The notes: generated from the sequence alone by a model not told the origin. Counted from the stretch's first letter, positions 42,703 to 52,448 are shown. The stretch is 64,000 bases of DNA from TOLSYN sp963849065 (GCA_963849065.1 CAWKFM010000004.1:124001-188000), one strand, 5' to 3'. Translations and numbers: made by a program.

Positions 42703-45700
42703 TTAATCGCCCGTGCCCGACAGAGATATCTTCTGCGGGCTGTTTTGGGCGTTGGTAGTGATCACCAGACTTCCCGACAGCGACCCCTTCGCCGCAGGCC
42801 TGAAGGTGACGCTGATCGAGCAGGTGGCTTTCGGCGCCATGGAAGCCGGGCAGGTGTTGGTTTGGGAGAAATCCGCCGGATTCGCACCGCTGATTGCGAT
42901 GCTGGTGACGGACAGCGCGGTGCCGCCGGCACTGCTGAGGATCACGGATTTCGTTGCGGTGCCGGAGTTCGCCTTGACCGTGCCGAGGCTCAGGCTGGTT
43001 GGGTTAAACGAAGCGACCGGATCTATGACCGTTGCGGTCAGCATGACCGTCTGCGGACTGCTCGCGGCGTTGTCGTTGATCATCAGCGTGGCGGTCTGGG
43101 TATTGTAGAAGGGCCCCGCGACAAACGTTACGGTCATGGTGCAGCTCTTTCCGGCCGCCAGCGACGCCGGGCAAAGGTTCACCGTGATGAACTCGTCAGA
43201 GTTGCCGCCTTGCACGATGGCGATCAGTGGGGCCTTAATCGTCATCATCGCATTACCGACGTTCTTCACCGTTACCGTCTTGGTGACGATCGAGCCCAAG
43301 TAGAGAGTTCCGAAATTAATGCTCGCTGGCGAAATGCTGGCGATCGGTGAAGAGATGGGAACGCAGGCACTGGCTGAGGTGGATCCCGTCGCAAGTGTCG
43401 TGTCCCCGGTCGGGCAGGCAGTCTCAGTGGTCTGTCCGGAGCTGGCTACGTAATAGCCGGTGCCCGCCAGAAGGCACGAAGTTTGGCCTGCTGTTGGCTG
43501 GTAGCTGCCTAACCCGCACTGCGTTGCCGCCGTTGCGCCGAGGGTGCCCACGTACGAGCCTGGCAGAGCAGACGTGCAGGAGGCGCTTCCTGGGGCGTTC
43601 GAGTAAGTCCCTAACCCGCACTGCGTTGCCGCCGTTGCGCCGAGGGTGCCCACGTACGAGCCTGGCAGAGCAGACGTGCAGGAGGCGCTTCCCGGGGCGT
43701 TCGAGTAAGTCCCTAACCCGCACAGCGTTGCCGCCGTTGCGCCGAGGGTGCCCACATACGAGCCTGGCAGAGCAGACGTGCAGGAGGCGCTTCCCGGGGC
43801 GTTCGAGTAAGTCCCTAACCCGCACAGCGTTGACGCCGTTGCGCCGAGGGTGCCCACGTACGAGCCTGGCAGAGCAGACGTGCAGGAGGCGCTTCCCGGG
43901 GCGTTCGAGTAAGTCCCTAACCCGCACAGCGTTGACGCCGTTGCGCCGAGGGTGCCCACGTACGAGCCTGGCAGAGCAGACGTGCAGGAGGCGCTTCCCG
44001 GGGCGTTCGAGTAAGTCCCTAACCCGCACAGCGTTGACGCCGTTGCGCCGAGGGTGCCCACGTACGAGCCTGGAAGAGCAGACGTGCAGAAGGCGCTTCC
44101 CGGGGCGTTCGAGTAAGTCCCTAACCCGCACAGCGTTGACGCCGTTGCGCCGAGGGTGCCCACGTACGAGCCTGGAAGAGCAGACGTGCAGGAGGAGCTT
44201 CCCGGGTCGCTCGAGTAAGTCCCTAACCCGCACTGCGTTGCCCCCATTGCGCCGGTTCCGCTTACGTAGGAACCAGCGGGAGCGGGCGTGCACGGCGTGT
44301 CTCCGGTGGTCGAATACGAGCCAGCCGAGCACGGCGTTACCACCGCATAGGGGATCGTCAACGTCGACGTGGCGGCCGCCTGGAACCCGGTCTCGGCGGT
44401 GCCGGTCGCGGTGCCGGTGTTGATGATCGAACCGTTGGTCACGTCGGTTGTCGTCGTCGTGTAAGTGGCGGTGCAGGTCTCTGACGCCGTGGGTGCAAGG
44501 GATGTGACAGGACAGCTGATCGCCGACAATCCGGTCATCGGGTCGGTGACCGTGACGGGATTGAGGGTCTCGTTGCCAGTGTTGGTCACATTGTAGCTGT
44601 AGGTGACGGGCGTTCCCGCCGCGGCGTAGCTTGCGATGCTGGCCGACTTGACCACGCCGATCGCGGGTGCGCCGGAAGCCGGGGTCGTCCACGTGGACAA
44701 GGGGGAGGTTACGGGAGCGTCGAGCACGGTTGTGCCGCTCGCGGTGGCCGAGTTGGCGATCTTGCCCGCGGCCACGTCGGTTGTCGTCGTCGTATAGGTG
44801 GCGGTGCAGGTCTCTGAGGCCGCGGCAGCGAGGGTGGCGCTGGGACAGCTGATCAACGACAACCCGCTCATCGAGTCGCTCACCGAGACGGAGCTCAGAC
44901 CGACATTGCCGCTGTTGGTCACCAGATAGCTGTAGGTGATCACTGTGCCCGGCGCCGAGAAGTTCGCGGGCATGGCCGATAACACAATCGCGATGCTGGC
45001 CGTCTGGTCTGCATAGATCGTCACGGGGGATGAGGCGGTTACGTTAGGCCCGACCGGCGGTGTGCCGAACGGGGTGCCGGTCGCGGTGCCGGTGTTGGTG
45101 ATCGCACCGTTGGTCACATCGGTTGACGTCGTCGTGTACGTGGCGGTGCAGGTCACCGAGGAAGCAGAAAAAGGAGCCGGGGCGAGGGAGCCGCTCGGGC
45201 AGCTCACCGCCGAGAGGTTTGGCATCGGGTCGGAGACGATGAATTGGCTCAAGGGGATGGGGCCGGTGTTGGTGACCGTATACATGTAGGTCACCAGGGT
45301 GCCCGGCGCCGAGTAGGATTCGATGTTCGCTGACTTGACGAGGCCGATGGCGGCAGTCCCTGTTTGATACGCACCCGCGTCACATTGCGTCGCGGACGGA
45401 CGAGCCACCCCGCGCTGGTCCGTGGCCGGACAGTTGGCGGTGTCGAAGCCAATCGCCGTGCTGCCGGAATTCAAAGCAATCGTCTGCGTCGGGCCGCCGT
45501 GGTTGGCGAGCGTGCCGAGATTCAGAGTGGTGACGTTGTTGTTCGAGAGCGGGGAAAAGCCGCAGGAGGCATCGTCGCTCAGGTTCCCGCCGCCGTCCGT
45601 GACTCCAAATCCAAGCGCGCAATTTCCACCAGTGGGGGAACTCGCCAGAATGGTATTTGTCAGGGTTAGTATGGCGCTGTCATTGGTCGCATTGTAGACG

Positions 45701-46677
45701 GCGCCGCCGCCGCCGGTGGACGCTGAATTGCCCACGAACGTGCTGTCGGCGACGGTCAGCGCGCCCTGGTTCAGGTAGATGCCGCCTCCCTGCCCGCTAG
45801 TGGCTGTATTGCCCGAGAAGGTGCTGTTCATCACCACGTTGCTGGCACCTGAATTTGGTGCCAAGTAGATGGCGCCGCCCTGTCCTAATTCTCCGCCGGT
45901 TGAATAATTACCCGAGAACGTGCTGTCGGTGACGGTCAGCGTGCCGTTGGAAAAGCTGAAGATGGCGCCGCCATCGTGTCCGGTTGAATTACCCGAGAAT
46001 GTGCTGTTGGTGACGGTCAGCGTGCCCCCGTTGAAGATGGCGCCGCCGCCTGCCAGTCCATCTGCGGTTGAATTACCCGAGAATGTGCTGTTGGTGACGG
46101 TCAGCGTGCCGCCGTTGTTGAAGATGGCACCGCCCTCTTCTTCGGTTGAATCACCCGAGAATGTGCTGTTGGTGACAGTCAGCGTGCCGTCGTTGGTGAT
46201 GGCGCTGTTGTTGGCTCCGTTGAAATCGGCAATGGTAAGGTTGTTCACAGCGACGACGGCTTCGCCACCCACCTCAAACGCTGATACTTGGCTGATGTTG
46301 TTTCCGCTGAGGGTTAAGTTTTGCCCGGCGCCGGTAATCGTCAGAGTGCCGGTGATACTCGGCAGCATCGAGCTGAGCGTGATGGTGCCGCTGACGCTGA
46401 AGTTGATCGTGTCGCTCGAGCCGTCGGCGTTCGCGGCCGTGATGGCGTCGCGCAGTGTCGCACAAGTGAAAGTGGGAGCGGTGCCTGAACATGCGGCAGC
46501 GGAAGCATCCTCGTTGGTGGTTGTCACGGTGTAAGTGTTTTGTGCCTGAGCGACCGCCAGGCCGAGCAGCAGGGTGAGGGCTGCGCCGAACAGGGTAAGT
46601 TTTCTCGCGGTGCCGCGCACCAAGGCAAACGGTGAGGAGGAAACGGCGAGGATTCGGCGGGAGAGCGAAGCTGACAT
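42703..46677 (-). CDS. Large secreted repeat protein (beta-helix, Cys repeats, HYDIN-like)
   Basis: 1,324 residues from ATG 46677, which follows GGAGAT; ATG 46689 adds four. A signal peptide of about 45 residues ends AVAQAQ. About 49-439: parallel beta-helix with repeated GTLTVTNSTFSGNST units, choice-of-anchor type. About 439-779: three DUF11/CARD-like adhesion modules (VTYSYNVTNTGN). About 782-1059: eight 34-residue repeats with two Cys each (CGLGTYSNAPGSASCTSAL). The C-terminal 200 residues hold two HYDIN/SPD-2-type (ASH) domains (SISPASINFGTLYLG). No membrane anchor is seen. Likely an extracellular adhesin or matrix protein. Confidence 0.85.
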   Translation of the reverse strand: MSASLSRRILAVSSSPFALVRGTARKLTLFGAALTLLLGLAVAQAQNTYTVTTTNEDASAAACSGTAPTFTCATLRDAITAANADGSSDTINFSVSGTITLSSMLPSITGTLTITGAGQNLTLSGNNISQVSAFEVGGEAVVAVNNLTIADFNGANNSAITNDGTLTVTNSTFSGDSTEEEGGAIFNNGGTLTVTNSTFSGNSTADGLAGGGAIFNGGTLTVTNSTFSGNSTGHDGGAIFSFSNGTLTVTDSTFSGNYSTGGELGQGGAIYLAPNSGASNVVMNSTFSGNTATSGQGGGIYLNQGALTVADSTFVGNSASTGGGGAVYNATNDSAILTLTNTILASSPTGGNCALGFGVTDGGGNLSDDASCGFSPLSNNNVTTLNLGTLANHGGPTQTIALNSGSTAIGFDTANCPATDQRGVARPSATQCDAGAYQTGTAAIGLVKSANIESYSAPGTLVTYMYTVTNTGPIPLSQFIVSDPMPNLSAVSCPSGSLAPAPFSASSVTCTATYTTTSTDVTNGAITNTGTATGTPFGTPPVGPNVTASSPVTIYADQTASIAIVLSAMPANFSAPGTVITYSYLVTNSGNVGLSSVSVSDSMSGLSLISCPSATLAAAASETCTATYTTTTTDVAAGKIANSATASGTTVLDAPVTSPLSTWTTPASGAPAIGVVKSASIASYAAAGTPVTYSYNVTNTGNETLNPVTVTDPMTGLSAISCPVTSLAPTASETCTATYTTTTTDVTNGSIINTGTATGTAETGFQAAATSTLTIPYAVVTPCSAGSYSTTGDTPCTPAPAGSYVSGTGAMGATQCGLGTYSSDPGSSSCTSALPGSYVGTLGATASTLCGLGTYSNAPGSAFCTSALPGSYVGTLGATASTLCGLGTYSNAPGSASCTSALPGSYVGTLGATASTLCGLGTYSNAPGSASCTSALPGSYVGTLGATASTLCGLGTYSNAPGSASCTSALPGSYVGTLGATAATLCGLGTYSNAPGSASCTSALPGSYVGTLGATAATQCGLGTYSNAPGSASCTSALPGSYVGTLGATAATQCGLGSYQPTAGQTSCLLAGTGYYVASSGQTTETACPTGDTTLATGSTSASACVPISSPIASISPASINFGTLYLGSIVTKTVTVKNVGNAMMTIKAPLIAIVQGGNSDEFITVNLCPASLAAGKSCTMTVTFVAGPFYNTQTATLMINDNAASSPQTVMLTATVIDPVASFNPTSLSLGTVKANSGTATKSVILSSAGGTALSVTSIAISGANPADFSQTNTCPASMAPKATCSISVTFRPAAKGSLSGSLVITTNAQNSPQKISLSGTGD
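43501..44316 (-). repeat. Eight 102-bp tandem repeats in the surface protein gene
   Basis: The phrase GTAAGTCCCTAACCCGCA recurs at 43603, 43705, 43807, 43909, 44011, 44113 and 44215 with a variant at 43501, a constant 102-bp period (34 codons). The central copies are almost identical in DNA, which implies recent duplication or gene conversion. The outermost copies are more divergent. Confidence 0.85.
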
Positions 46678-47822
46678 CTTGATCTCCATCCCGCGTCTCT
46701 GCGCGGGCGGCTAAATTCAGAATGGCCCAGTGCTTCGATACGTGCAGACCCGCCAAATCACTTGGGCGCTCATGCGTAATCTTCGGCAAAGGTTGCGATT
46801 TGGTGATCACCCACATGGGTGAAGCGAATGGAGCTTACGGATTGCAGACGAGCCATTACGCCGGGTGCCAGTTAAGCGTGCCCATCGGCCGTACCAACAG
46901 CCACATTAATGTAAGCTGGAATCTCTTTATTCAGGAGTGATCCGTCCAGCGGTGCTGCTCCTAGGAGTGGAGTCGTGGAACAAAGGTTGCATTTTTTTCG
47001 ACACTACTTCCGCCCTTAGTTCTCAACGATGAAGTCTTCCGGCATGCGATTAGCCGTTAGCTTGCCGGAAGCGGCAGCACAGCCACATGCCGCAGCACCA
47101 CTGCCACTGCTGCAAGTTCTTCCCGGACGATTCACGGGCTATATGCATCAGACCACTTGTGTACTACCCGCACGGTCGTGGCGCGGAGGCAGTGCTGGGC
47201 ATCGCGATAGTGTCAGGTAGAACAAGAATCTGAACATCGGTTGTGTTTTCTGCTTATTACAGCTTTTTCCCGGATTACTCCCGGAAAGTCGGCATGGCGA
47301 CTGGAATAAAACTGGGCTGATATGGAGCTTGTTAACCAGCTTGCGCTGGTGCCGGGATCAATCCACTTTGCGGAGTGGAAGTTTAAGTCTTTTCTTTGGC
47401 TCTGAATGAATTCTCGTGCATTCCGCATCCGGGAGCGCCGCCAACGCCTTCTCGAGCGGCGTACATACGGCCGGAAACGATCAGACGGCGCATTCTTCAC
47501 GGCAGTGCTATCCTCTTTCAGCTCGAAGTTCCCTGAAAAGGGAAAACTGAGTGCCATGTCCGGCTACAAGCTGGAAACCAGCGGAAATAGCGGGTCCAAA
47601 GGGCATCCCAGAATCTGTGTAGGGTATTTGCACTTATTTTGACAAAAGTGGGCAGGATCAGGCGTGAGATGTAGCCGCTAAGTCCTGCCGAATCACCACG
47701 CTTTATTTCAGTATTTTTGACTCCCTACACAGCAGCAGCAGCAGCGGACACACAGTGAATGACTTCTGTGTCCGCTGCCGCCGCCAATTTGTTTGGATTA
47801 CCTCCAACAGCGTGCTCGGTTG
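46678..47822. other. Intergenic region without recognisable gene
   Basis: About 1.1 kb between the surface protein and the monooxygenase-like gene. I see no convincing gene on either strand. A 19-bp copy of the island repeat core (AAGTCGGCATGGCGACTGG) lies at 47287-47305. A GCAGCAGCAGCAGC run is near 47730. The promoter of the surface protein should be near 46690-46800, read leftwards. Confidence 0.4.
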
Positions 47823-48155
47823 CTACGCTGCCTTTTCGATATCGGACCGTCCCAGTTTGGCTGCGATTACATCGACTGGTTCAATAGAGGGCGGTTTCGA
47901 AAACAGCTCAGCGGCCCTTTCCTTCAACGCCCCTGCCAGCCGGCCGGCGAGATGTGCCTGCCGTCCGGATTCGTCCGGGAAGTTGTCGAAGATGCCGAAG
48001 GTCGAAGGCCCCAGACGCAGCGCAAACCAAGTGGTTGTCTTCGGCTCCTGCTCCACGATCGCCAATCCTCCGCGCAGAAACTTCTCCACTTCTGCTTCCT
48101 TTCCGGGTTTTGCCTCCAGCCGCACAAACAGTGCGACTCTTACATCGTTTGCCAT
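47823..48155 (-). CDS. Antibiotic-biosynthesis-monooxygenase (ABM)-domain protein
   Basis: A 110-residue ferredoxin-like alpha/beta-barrel protein. The N-terminal VALFVRLEAKPGKEAEVEKFL and the LGPSTFGIFDNFPDESGRQAH pattern are typical ABM/YgiN-type. Such proteins are quinol monooxygenases or small dimers of unknown role. AAAGGGA precedes the ATG. It is divergent from the gamma-glutamylcyclotransferase-like gene. Confidence 0.82.
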   Translation of the reverse strand: MANDVRVALFVRLEAKPGKEAEVEKFLRGGLAIVEQEPKTTTWFALRLGPSTFGIFDNFPDESGRQAHLAGRLAGALKERAAELFSKPPSIEPVDVIAAKLGRSDIEKAA

Positions 48156-48287
48156 GTCGTTGTCCCTTTCTTGCCCCGGTAAGATGCGTCGAATCAGGCC
48201 ACGGTGTCCCGCTCAGCGCTCAACTGCAGGGGGCAGGAATACGTGGTAGTAATAAAAGGGTAGGGTTCGCAAGGGTAGGAGGAACAT

Positions 48288-48935
48288 ATGTCTGGTGGTC
48301 GCAAAGCTTTCTCGGGAGTCTCAGAACTGGTGTTGCAGGACGGCGCGTCAGAAGATCTGTATCACTTCGCTTACGGCTCCAACATGAACAGTGGGCAGCT
48401 CCAGGCGCGCTGTGCCGATGCCAAGCTGGTTGCGATTGCTAAGCTGGCCGGCCATCAGCTCGGCTTCCACGGCTACACTCCTGAATGGGACGGCGCGGAA
48501 GAAACCGTCATCGAGGCACCCGGCAAAGAAGTCTGGGGCGTCATCTACGAGCTCACTCCCTCGGGCAAAGAGAAGCTCGACGACTGGCAGGACGCGCTCT
48601 TCGACGGCTCCGGAGCCTATTTTCATTCGCCCGCCAAGGTCACCGATCAGCAAGGCAAGGAGTACTCCGTCCTGCTCTACAAAAAAGCCAAGCTCGGCAA
48701 TCCGGAGAAGCCCAGCGAGGAGTACCTCAACTTCATCGTCAAAGGTGCCGTCGAGCGCGGACTTCCTGCCGCTTACATCGATCAGCTGCGCAGCGTGGAA
48801 ACCAGGAAAGCGAAATTCGTCGTTCCCCGCCCAAGGAAGTCCGCTCGCCAGGCGGTTCCCGGCGGCGAATGTGGCAGCTGCGGCGATGAGCTCGGTACCG
48901 TGATCAGCATCAACCTGGGCCCCGCAAGCAAGTAG
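48288..48935 (+). CDS. Gamma-glutamylcyclotransferase-like protein
   Basis: A 215-residue protein with the GGCT fold marker YHFAYGSNMNSGQL near residue 25-38 and a catalytic-type acidic segment (VWGVIYELT). The C-terminal region carries an extra CGSCG pair (about residues 197-201), not part of the usual fold, which might bind a metal. GTAGGAGGAACAT precedes the ATG. Family enzymes cyclise gamma-glutamyl peptides; exact substrate unknown. Confidence 0.8.
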   Translation: MSGGRKAFSGVSELVLQDGASEDLYHFAYGSNMNSGQLQARCADAKLVAIAKLAGHQLGFHGYTPEWDGAEETVIEAPGKEVWGVIYELTPSGKEKLDDWQDALFDGSGAYFHSPAKVTDQQGKEYSVLLYKKAKLGNPEKPSEEYLNFIVKGAVERGLPAAYIDQLRSVETRKAKFVVPRPRKSARQAVPGGECGSCGDELGTVISINLGPASK

Positions 48936-49068
48936 CATCCGCGCGCATTTGCGAATCAAGCATGGTGTCACACGTCTGCCGAACACCGCAGGTGTAAGCC
49001 ATCCTCCCGTGCGGTTTTTTTCAGCTCCCAATTCCACTCCGCGAGTGCTACAAAAAACATTGCCTATC

Positions 49069-50247
49069 ATGAGCTCCCAGCGCACTCCCAAGCCCGTCCG
49101 CTCCTACCACCTGATCGCTCTGATTCTATTGGTGGCCTTCGCCGCGCAATGCTCCTGGTTCATCTACTCGGTGCCGCTCACCCAGCTGGAAGCCGACCAG
49201 GTACTTCGCGGTGCGGCCTCATTACATTCAACACCGCGTCACCTCCAGCTCGACGCCGAGTCGGCCTCGTCGCCCCTGGTGCCATTGCTCTCCGTCGCGG
49301 GCCTGTCCTTTCGTCTGCCGCGCGACCCGCTCCAGCTCGACGCCATCTGGCTCGACCAGCATCGCTGGTTCATCCGCGCGCCCTTCCTGCTCGCCGGACT
49401 CGCGCTGGCTTTCTCGCTCTGGTACATCGCGCGCCGCCTCTACGGCACCGCCGCCGGAAACATCGCGCTCGCGCTTTTTGCCTTCAGTCCCGGCATGGTA
49501 GCTCGCTCCTCTCTGGCCGGTCCGCAGATCTTCGCCGCCTGGGGAGCCTTCGGCCTCATCTTCACCGCCATCGCCACCGCCCACACCCTCTATGCGCCAC
49601 GCGGAGTCATCTTCTGGAACTGGAAGCGCATCCTCCTGCTCGGCGTCTCCATCACCTTCGCCGTCGGAGCCCAGTGGCCGCTCGTCTGGCTGCTCGTCCC
49701 CGCTGCCGCCTTCATGCTCTGGGCCGTCCCGCATCGCCGTCCGGCCGCGCTGCTCATTCTCCTGGCCGCCGCCATCCTTGCGCTGCTCCTGCTCGGCGCC
49801 TGCTACGGCGCCGACCTTCGTTCACTTGCCGAGGGCCTGGTCCAGGCCGGCTGGGTCAGCTGGACGCCGCTTTCGCTCCGCCTTCTGGAGGGCATCCTCG
49901 TCCGCTTCTTTTTCAACGCGGCTCCGGCGGCGCTGCTTGCCTTCTTCTTCGCTCTTGCCGCCTGGTGCTCCTCCCGCCGCAGCCGCTTCTTCGGCAACAC
50001 AGCTCCGCTCATCGTCTTCGTTATGATGCTTGCCATCTCCATTCTCTTTCCCCAGAATGGAGCCTCCGCGATCCTGTTTGCCAGCCTCCCGTTCCTTCTG
50101 CTCTTCGTCGCCGGAGTCTTCGCCGATCTCATCGAGAGCCGCCTGCAGGCGCCCGCGTACGCCTTCCTCTTTGCCGTTATAGCGGCGCAAGCTGCCTACA
50201 GCATCATCAGCCTGGCTCGCATGTACTCGCGCCCGCTCGGCTCCTAG
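49069..50247 (+). CDS. Multi-span membrane protein, glycosyltransferase 39-like
   Basis: A 392-residue protein with about nine to ten hydrophobic helices after a short basic N-terminus. The first helix (LIALILLVAFAAQCSWFIY) is followed by a periplasmic loop containing ESASSPLVPLL, the layout of ArnT/PMT-type lipid-linked glycosyltransferases. A clear catalytic Asp motif is not obvious, so the assignment is tentative. The start at 49069 gives a normal N-terminus; the frame is open upstream. Confidence 0.6.
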   Translation: MSSQRTPKPVRSYHLIALILLVAFAAQCSWFIYSVPLTQLEADQVLRGAASLHSTPRHLQLDAESASSPLVPLLSVAGLSFRLPRDPLQLDAIWLDQHRWFIRAPFLLAGLALAFSLWYIARRLYGTAAGNIALALFAFSPGMVARSSLAGPQIFAAWGAFGLIFTAIATAHTLYAPRGVIFWNWKRILLLGVSITFAVGAQWPLVWLLVPAAAFMLWAVPHRRPAALLILLAAAILALLLLGACYGADLRSLAEGLVQAGWVSWTPLSLRLLEGILVRFFFNAAPAALLAFFFALAAWCSSRRSRFFGNTAPLIVFVMMLAISILFPQNGASAILFASLPFLLLFVAGVFADLIESRLQAPAYAFLFAVIAAQAAYSIISLARMYSRPLGS

Positions 50248-50337
50248 AGCACTCGCACAATCCTGCAGCCGCACTTGCCGTTGCCTTTACTTGGGCGCCA
50301 TCGCCGTCCTATTTCGAAGTGCGATAATCGGAGCGAC

Positions 50338-51693
50338 ATGATCTCCTATCAATCCGCGGTCGAATCTCTGTATGCCCTCGGCCACGAGCTGCACTCCCCG
50401 CGCAAGTTCGATCTGGCGCACATGCGCACTCTCTGCCAGGCGCTCGGCAATCCGCAGCTCAAGTTCCCCTCCGTGCTCATCGCCGGAACCAACGGCAAGG
50501 GTTCCGCCGCCGCCACGCTCGCCTCTATTCTGCAAGCCTCGTCGCACCGTGTCGGACTCTACACTTCGCCGCATCTACTGCGCATCAATGAGCGCATTGT
50601 CTGCTGCGGCCAGCCCATACCGGACGCTGCCTTCGCCGCCGCCTACCAGCGCGTCACCCGGGTTGCCACCGCGCTCGTCGCCGCCGACCAGCTGCCCCAC
50701 CCGCCCAGCTTTTTTGAGACCATGACCGCCATCGCCTTCGACTTCTTCGCCTCCTCCGGCGTTGAAATCGCCGTCCTTGAAGTCGGCATGGGCGGACGCC
50801 TCGACGCTACCAACATCGTCGAACCCATCCTCTCCGTCATCACTGATATCGATCTCGATCACCAGAAGTTTCTCGGCGAAACCATCGCTGCCATCGCCGC
50901 CGAAAAAGCTGGAATCCTCCGCCGCGGCGTCGCCGCCGTCACCCTGCCCCAGCATCCCGAAGCCAATCAGGTGCTCGGCGAACGCATCACCGCCGTGGGC
51001 GCGCTTGCCGTCAACGCCGCCCGCAACCTGCCCTCGATGTCGCCCCAGGCCGAATCCCTCATCCATGACCTAGCCGTTGATGGTTCCGCCCACGAAATGC
51101 GATACCCGCTCAGTGTGCTGGGCCAGGAGGTGGAGATCGTCTCGCCGCTCGTCGGACGCCATCAGCTCCGCAATCTTGCCCTCGCCATTACCGCTGCCGA
51201 GGAGCTCACCGCGCGGGGCTTCCGCGTCACTCCGCAGACCATCGCCCGCGGCACTCGTCAGACGATCTGGCCGGGACGCTTTCAGCGCTTTGCCGCCACC
51301 CCTCAACGCCCGGAGATCGTCATCGATGTCGCGCACAATCCCGCCGGCGCCTGGGCCCTGCGCTCCACCCTGAGTGAACAGTTTGGCGAGCGCCCACTGA
51401 TCCTGCTCTTCGGCGCCATGGCCGACAAAGCTGTCGATGAGATGGCCAAGATTCTCTGGCCGCAGATGGCTCACGTGGTCCTCACCCGTGCCGCCGGCAG
51501 TCCTCGTGCTCTCGATGCCACGGCCCTTGCCCAGCTGGCGCAATCGCTCGGCGTCGAGCACTCCATCTCAGCCGCGGTAGCCGGAGGCCTGCAGCTCGCA
51601 ATCGCACAGGCCCGGCGTCTGGGCCCGCACTCCGTGGTCGTTATTGCCGGTTCCATTTACCTTGCGGGAGAGGCTGTGCCAATTCTGCTCTAA
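50338..51693 (+). CDS. folC: Folylpolyglutamate/dihydrofolate synthase FolC
   Basis: A 451-residue Mur-ligase-family enzyme adding glutamates to folates. Motifs: the P-loop GTNGKGSAAA, the FolC signature VGMGGRLDATN, DLDHQKFLG, and the C-terminal DVAHNPAGAW. The ATG at 50338 gives the standard N-terminus (SYQSAVESLY). It is followed by a small membrane protein gene. Whether it also performs dihydrofolate synthesis cannot be told. Confidence 0.93.
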   Translation: MISYQSAVESLYALGHELHSPRKFDLAHMRTLCQALGNPQLKFPSVLIAGTNGKGSAAATLASILQASSHRVGLYTSPHLLRINERIVCCGQPIPDAAFAAAYQRVTRVATALVAADQLPHPPSFFETMTAIAFDFFASSGVEIAVLEVGMGGRLDATNIVEPILSVITDIDLDHQKFLGETIAAIAAEKAGILRRGVAAVTLPQHPEANQVLGERITAVGALAVNAARNLPSMSPQAESLIHDLAVDGSAHEMRYPLSVLGQEVEIVSPLVGRHQLRNLALAITAAEELTARGFRVTPQTIARGTRQTIWPGRFQRFAATPQRPEIVIDVAHNPAGAWALRSTLSEQFGERPLILLFGAMADKAVDEMAKILWPQMAHVVLTRAAGSPRALDATALAQLAQSLGVEHSISAAVAGGLQLAIAQARRLGPHSVVVIAGSIYLAGEAVPILL

Positions 51694-51751
51694 ACTCTCC
51701 CAACCCAAGATTTCTACTGCATCTGCCCTCTCTGCGGCGGTATTCTTAACG

Positions 51752-52393
51752 ATGGAGATTGGATCCGTGTATTCGCCTGAAGGCAGCGTGACGCGCAGAT
51801 TGGTCTGGCTGATCATCGGCTTGGTGTTCGCCGCTGGAGCAATCCCTCTCTTTGCTGCCTTCCGTTACACCGGATTTAGAGTCATTGCCATTGTCATCTT
51901 CGTCTACCTGAGCCTGCTGATGATCACCATCGCGGTCATGATGGACTACCCGCCGCTGCCCCGCCAGCCCAGGATGAACGAAATTGCCGACGAACTCGAT
52001 CGACGCCGGCTTCTCATCTCCAGCAGCTTCAGCGCCGATCGCGTCTTTCGGGTGGAGGAGTGCAACGGCGAAGGCCCGCACTACTTCCTCGAACTCGAAG
52101 ACGGCGGCATCCTCCATCTTTCCGGCAATTACCTCTACGATTACGAGCCCAGCGACGCCTCGCAGCGACACTTTCCCTGTACCCGCTTCACCGTCCGCCG
52201 CCACGCCGACCTCGGCCACGTCGTCGATATCGTCTGCAGCGGACTCATCATCGAGCCCGAGGTCGAAGCCCCGCCTTACAGCGCCTGGGATTTCTCCCAC
52301 GGCATGGTTCCCCGCGACGGCCAGATCCTGCGCAACCTCACCTTCGAACAGCTCCGCAAGCAGCGCCTCGCCGCCCGTTGTCGGATGCAGTAA
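51752..52393 (+). CDS. Small membrane protein with soluble C-terminal domain
   Basis: A 213-residue protein from ATG 51752. Two adjacent helices (LVWLIIGLVFAAGAIPLFAAF; FRVIAIVIFVYLSLLMITIAV) are followed by about 130 residues of soluble protein (FRVEECNGEGPHYFLELEDGG). No family recognised. A family-2 dispersed repeat lies just after it. Confidence 0.65.
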   Translation: MEIGSVYSPEGSVTRRLVWLIIGLVFAAGAIPLFAAFRYTGFRVIAIVIFVYLSLLMITIAVMMDYPPLPRQPRMNEIADELDRRRLLISSSFSADRVFRVEECNGEGPHYFLELEDGGILHLSGNYLYDYEPSDASQRHFPCTRFTVRRHADLGHVVDIVCSGLIIEPEVEAPPYSAWDFSHGMVPRDGQILRNLTFEQLRKQRLAARCRMQ

Positions 52394-52400
52394 CCCAAGC

Positions 52401-52437
52401 GCCCGCAGCCGGAGCGGCATCGTTAGCCGCGTACCCG
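52401..52437. repeat. Dispersed repeat family 2 copy
   Basis: GCAGCCGGAGCGGCATCG then GCCGCGTACCCG; the same order occurs at 25395-25426 and 56213-56250. The two GC-rich halves can pair around a short loop. REP-like, no known role. Confidence 0.5.
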
Positions 52438-52448
52438 CCGAGCGCCTT

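Noticed and set aside
43347..44692. Long open frames on the plus strand and on another minus frame across the tandem repeats
   Set aside because: They arise because a 102-bp repeat keeps other frames open too. They lack signal peptides and ribosome sites, and are Arg/Leu/Pro-rich repeats without family features.
46690..46800. Possible cyclic di-GMP riboswitch before the surface protein
   Set aside because: The leader lacks the conserved GEMM core and receptor when read on the minus strand.
47029..47642. Short plus-strand frames in the 46.7-47.8 kb gap
   Set aside because: No ribosome sites, no protein-like pattern, overlapping a repeat core; treated as non-coding.
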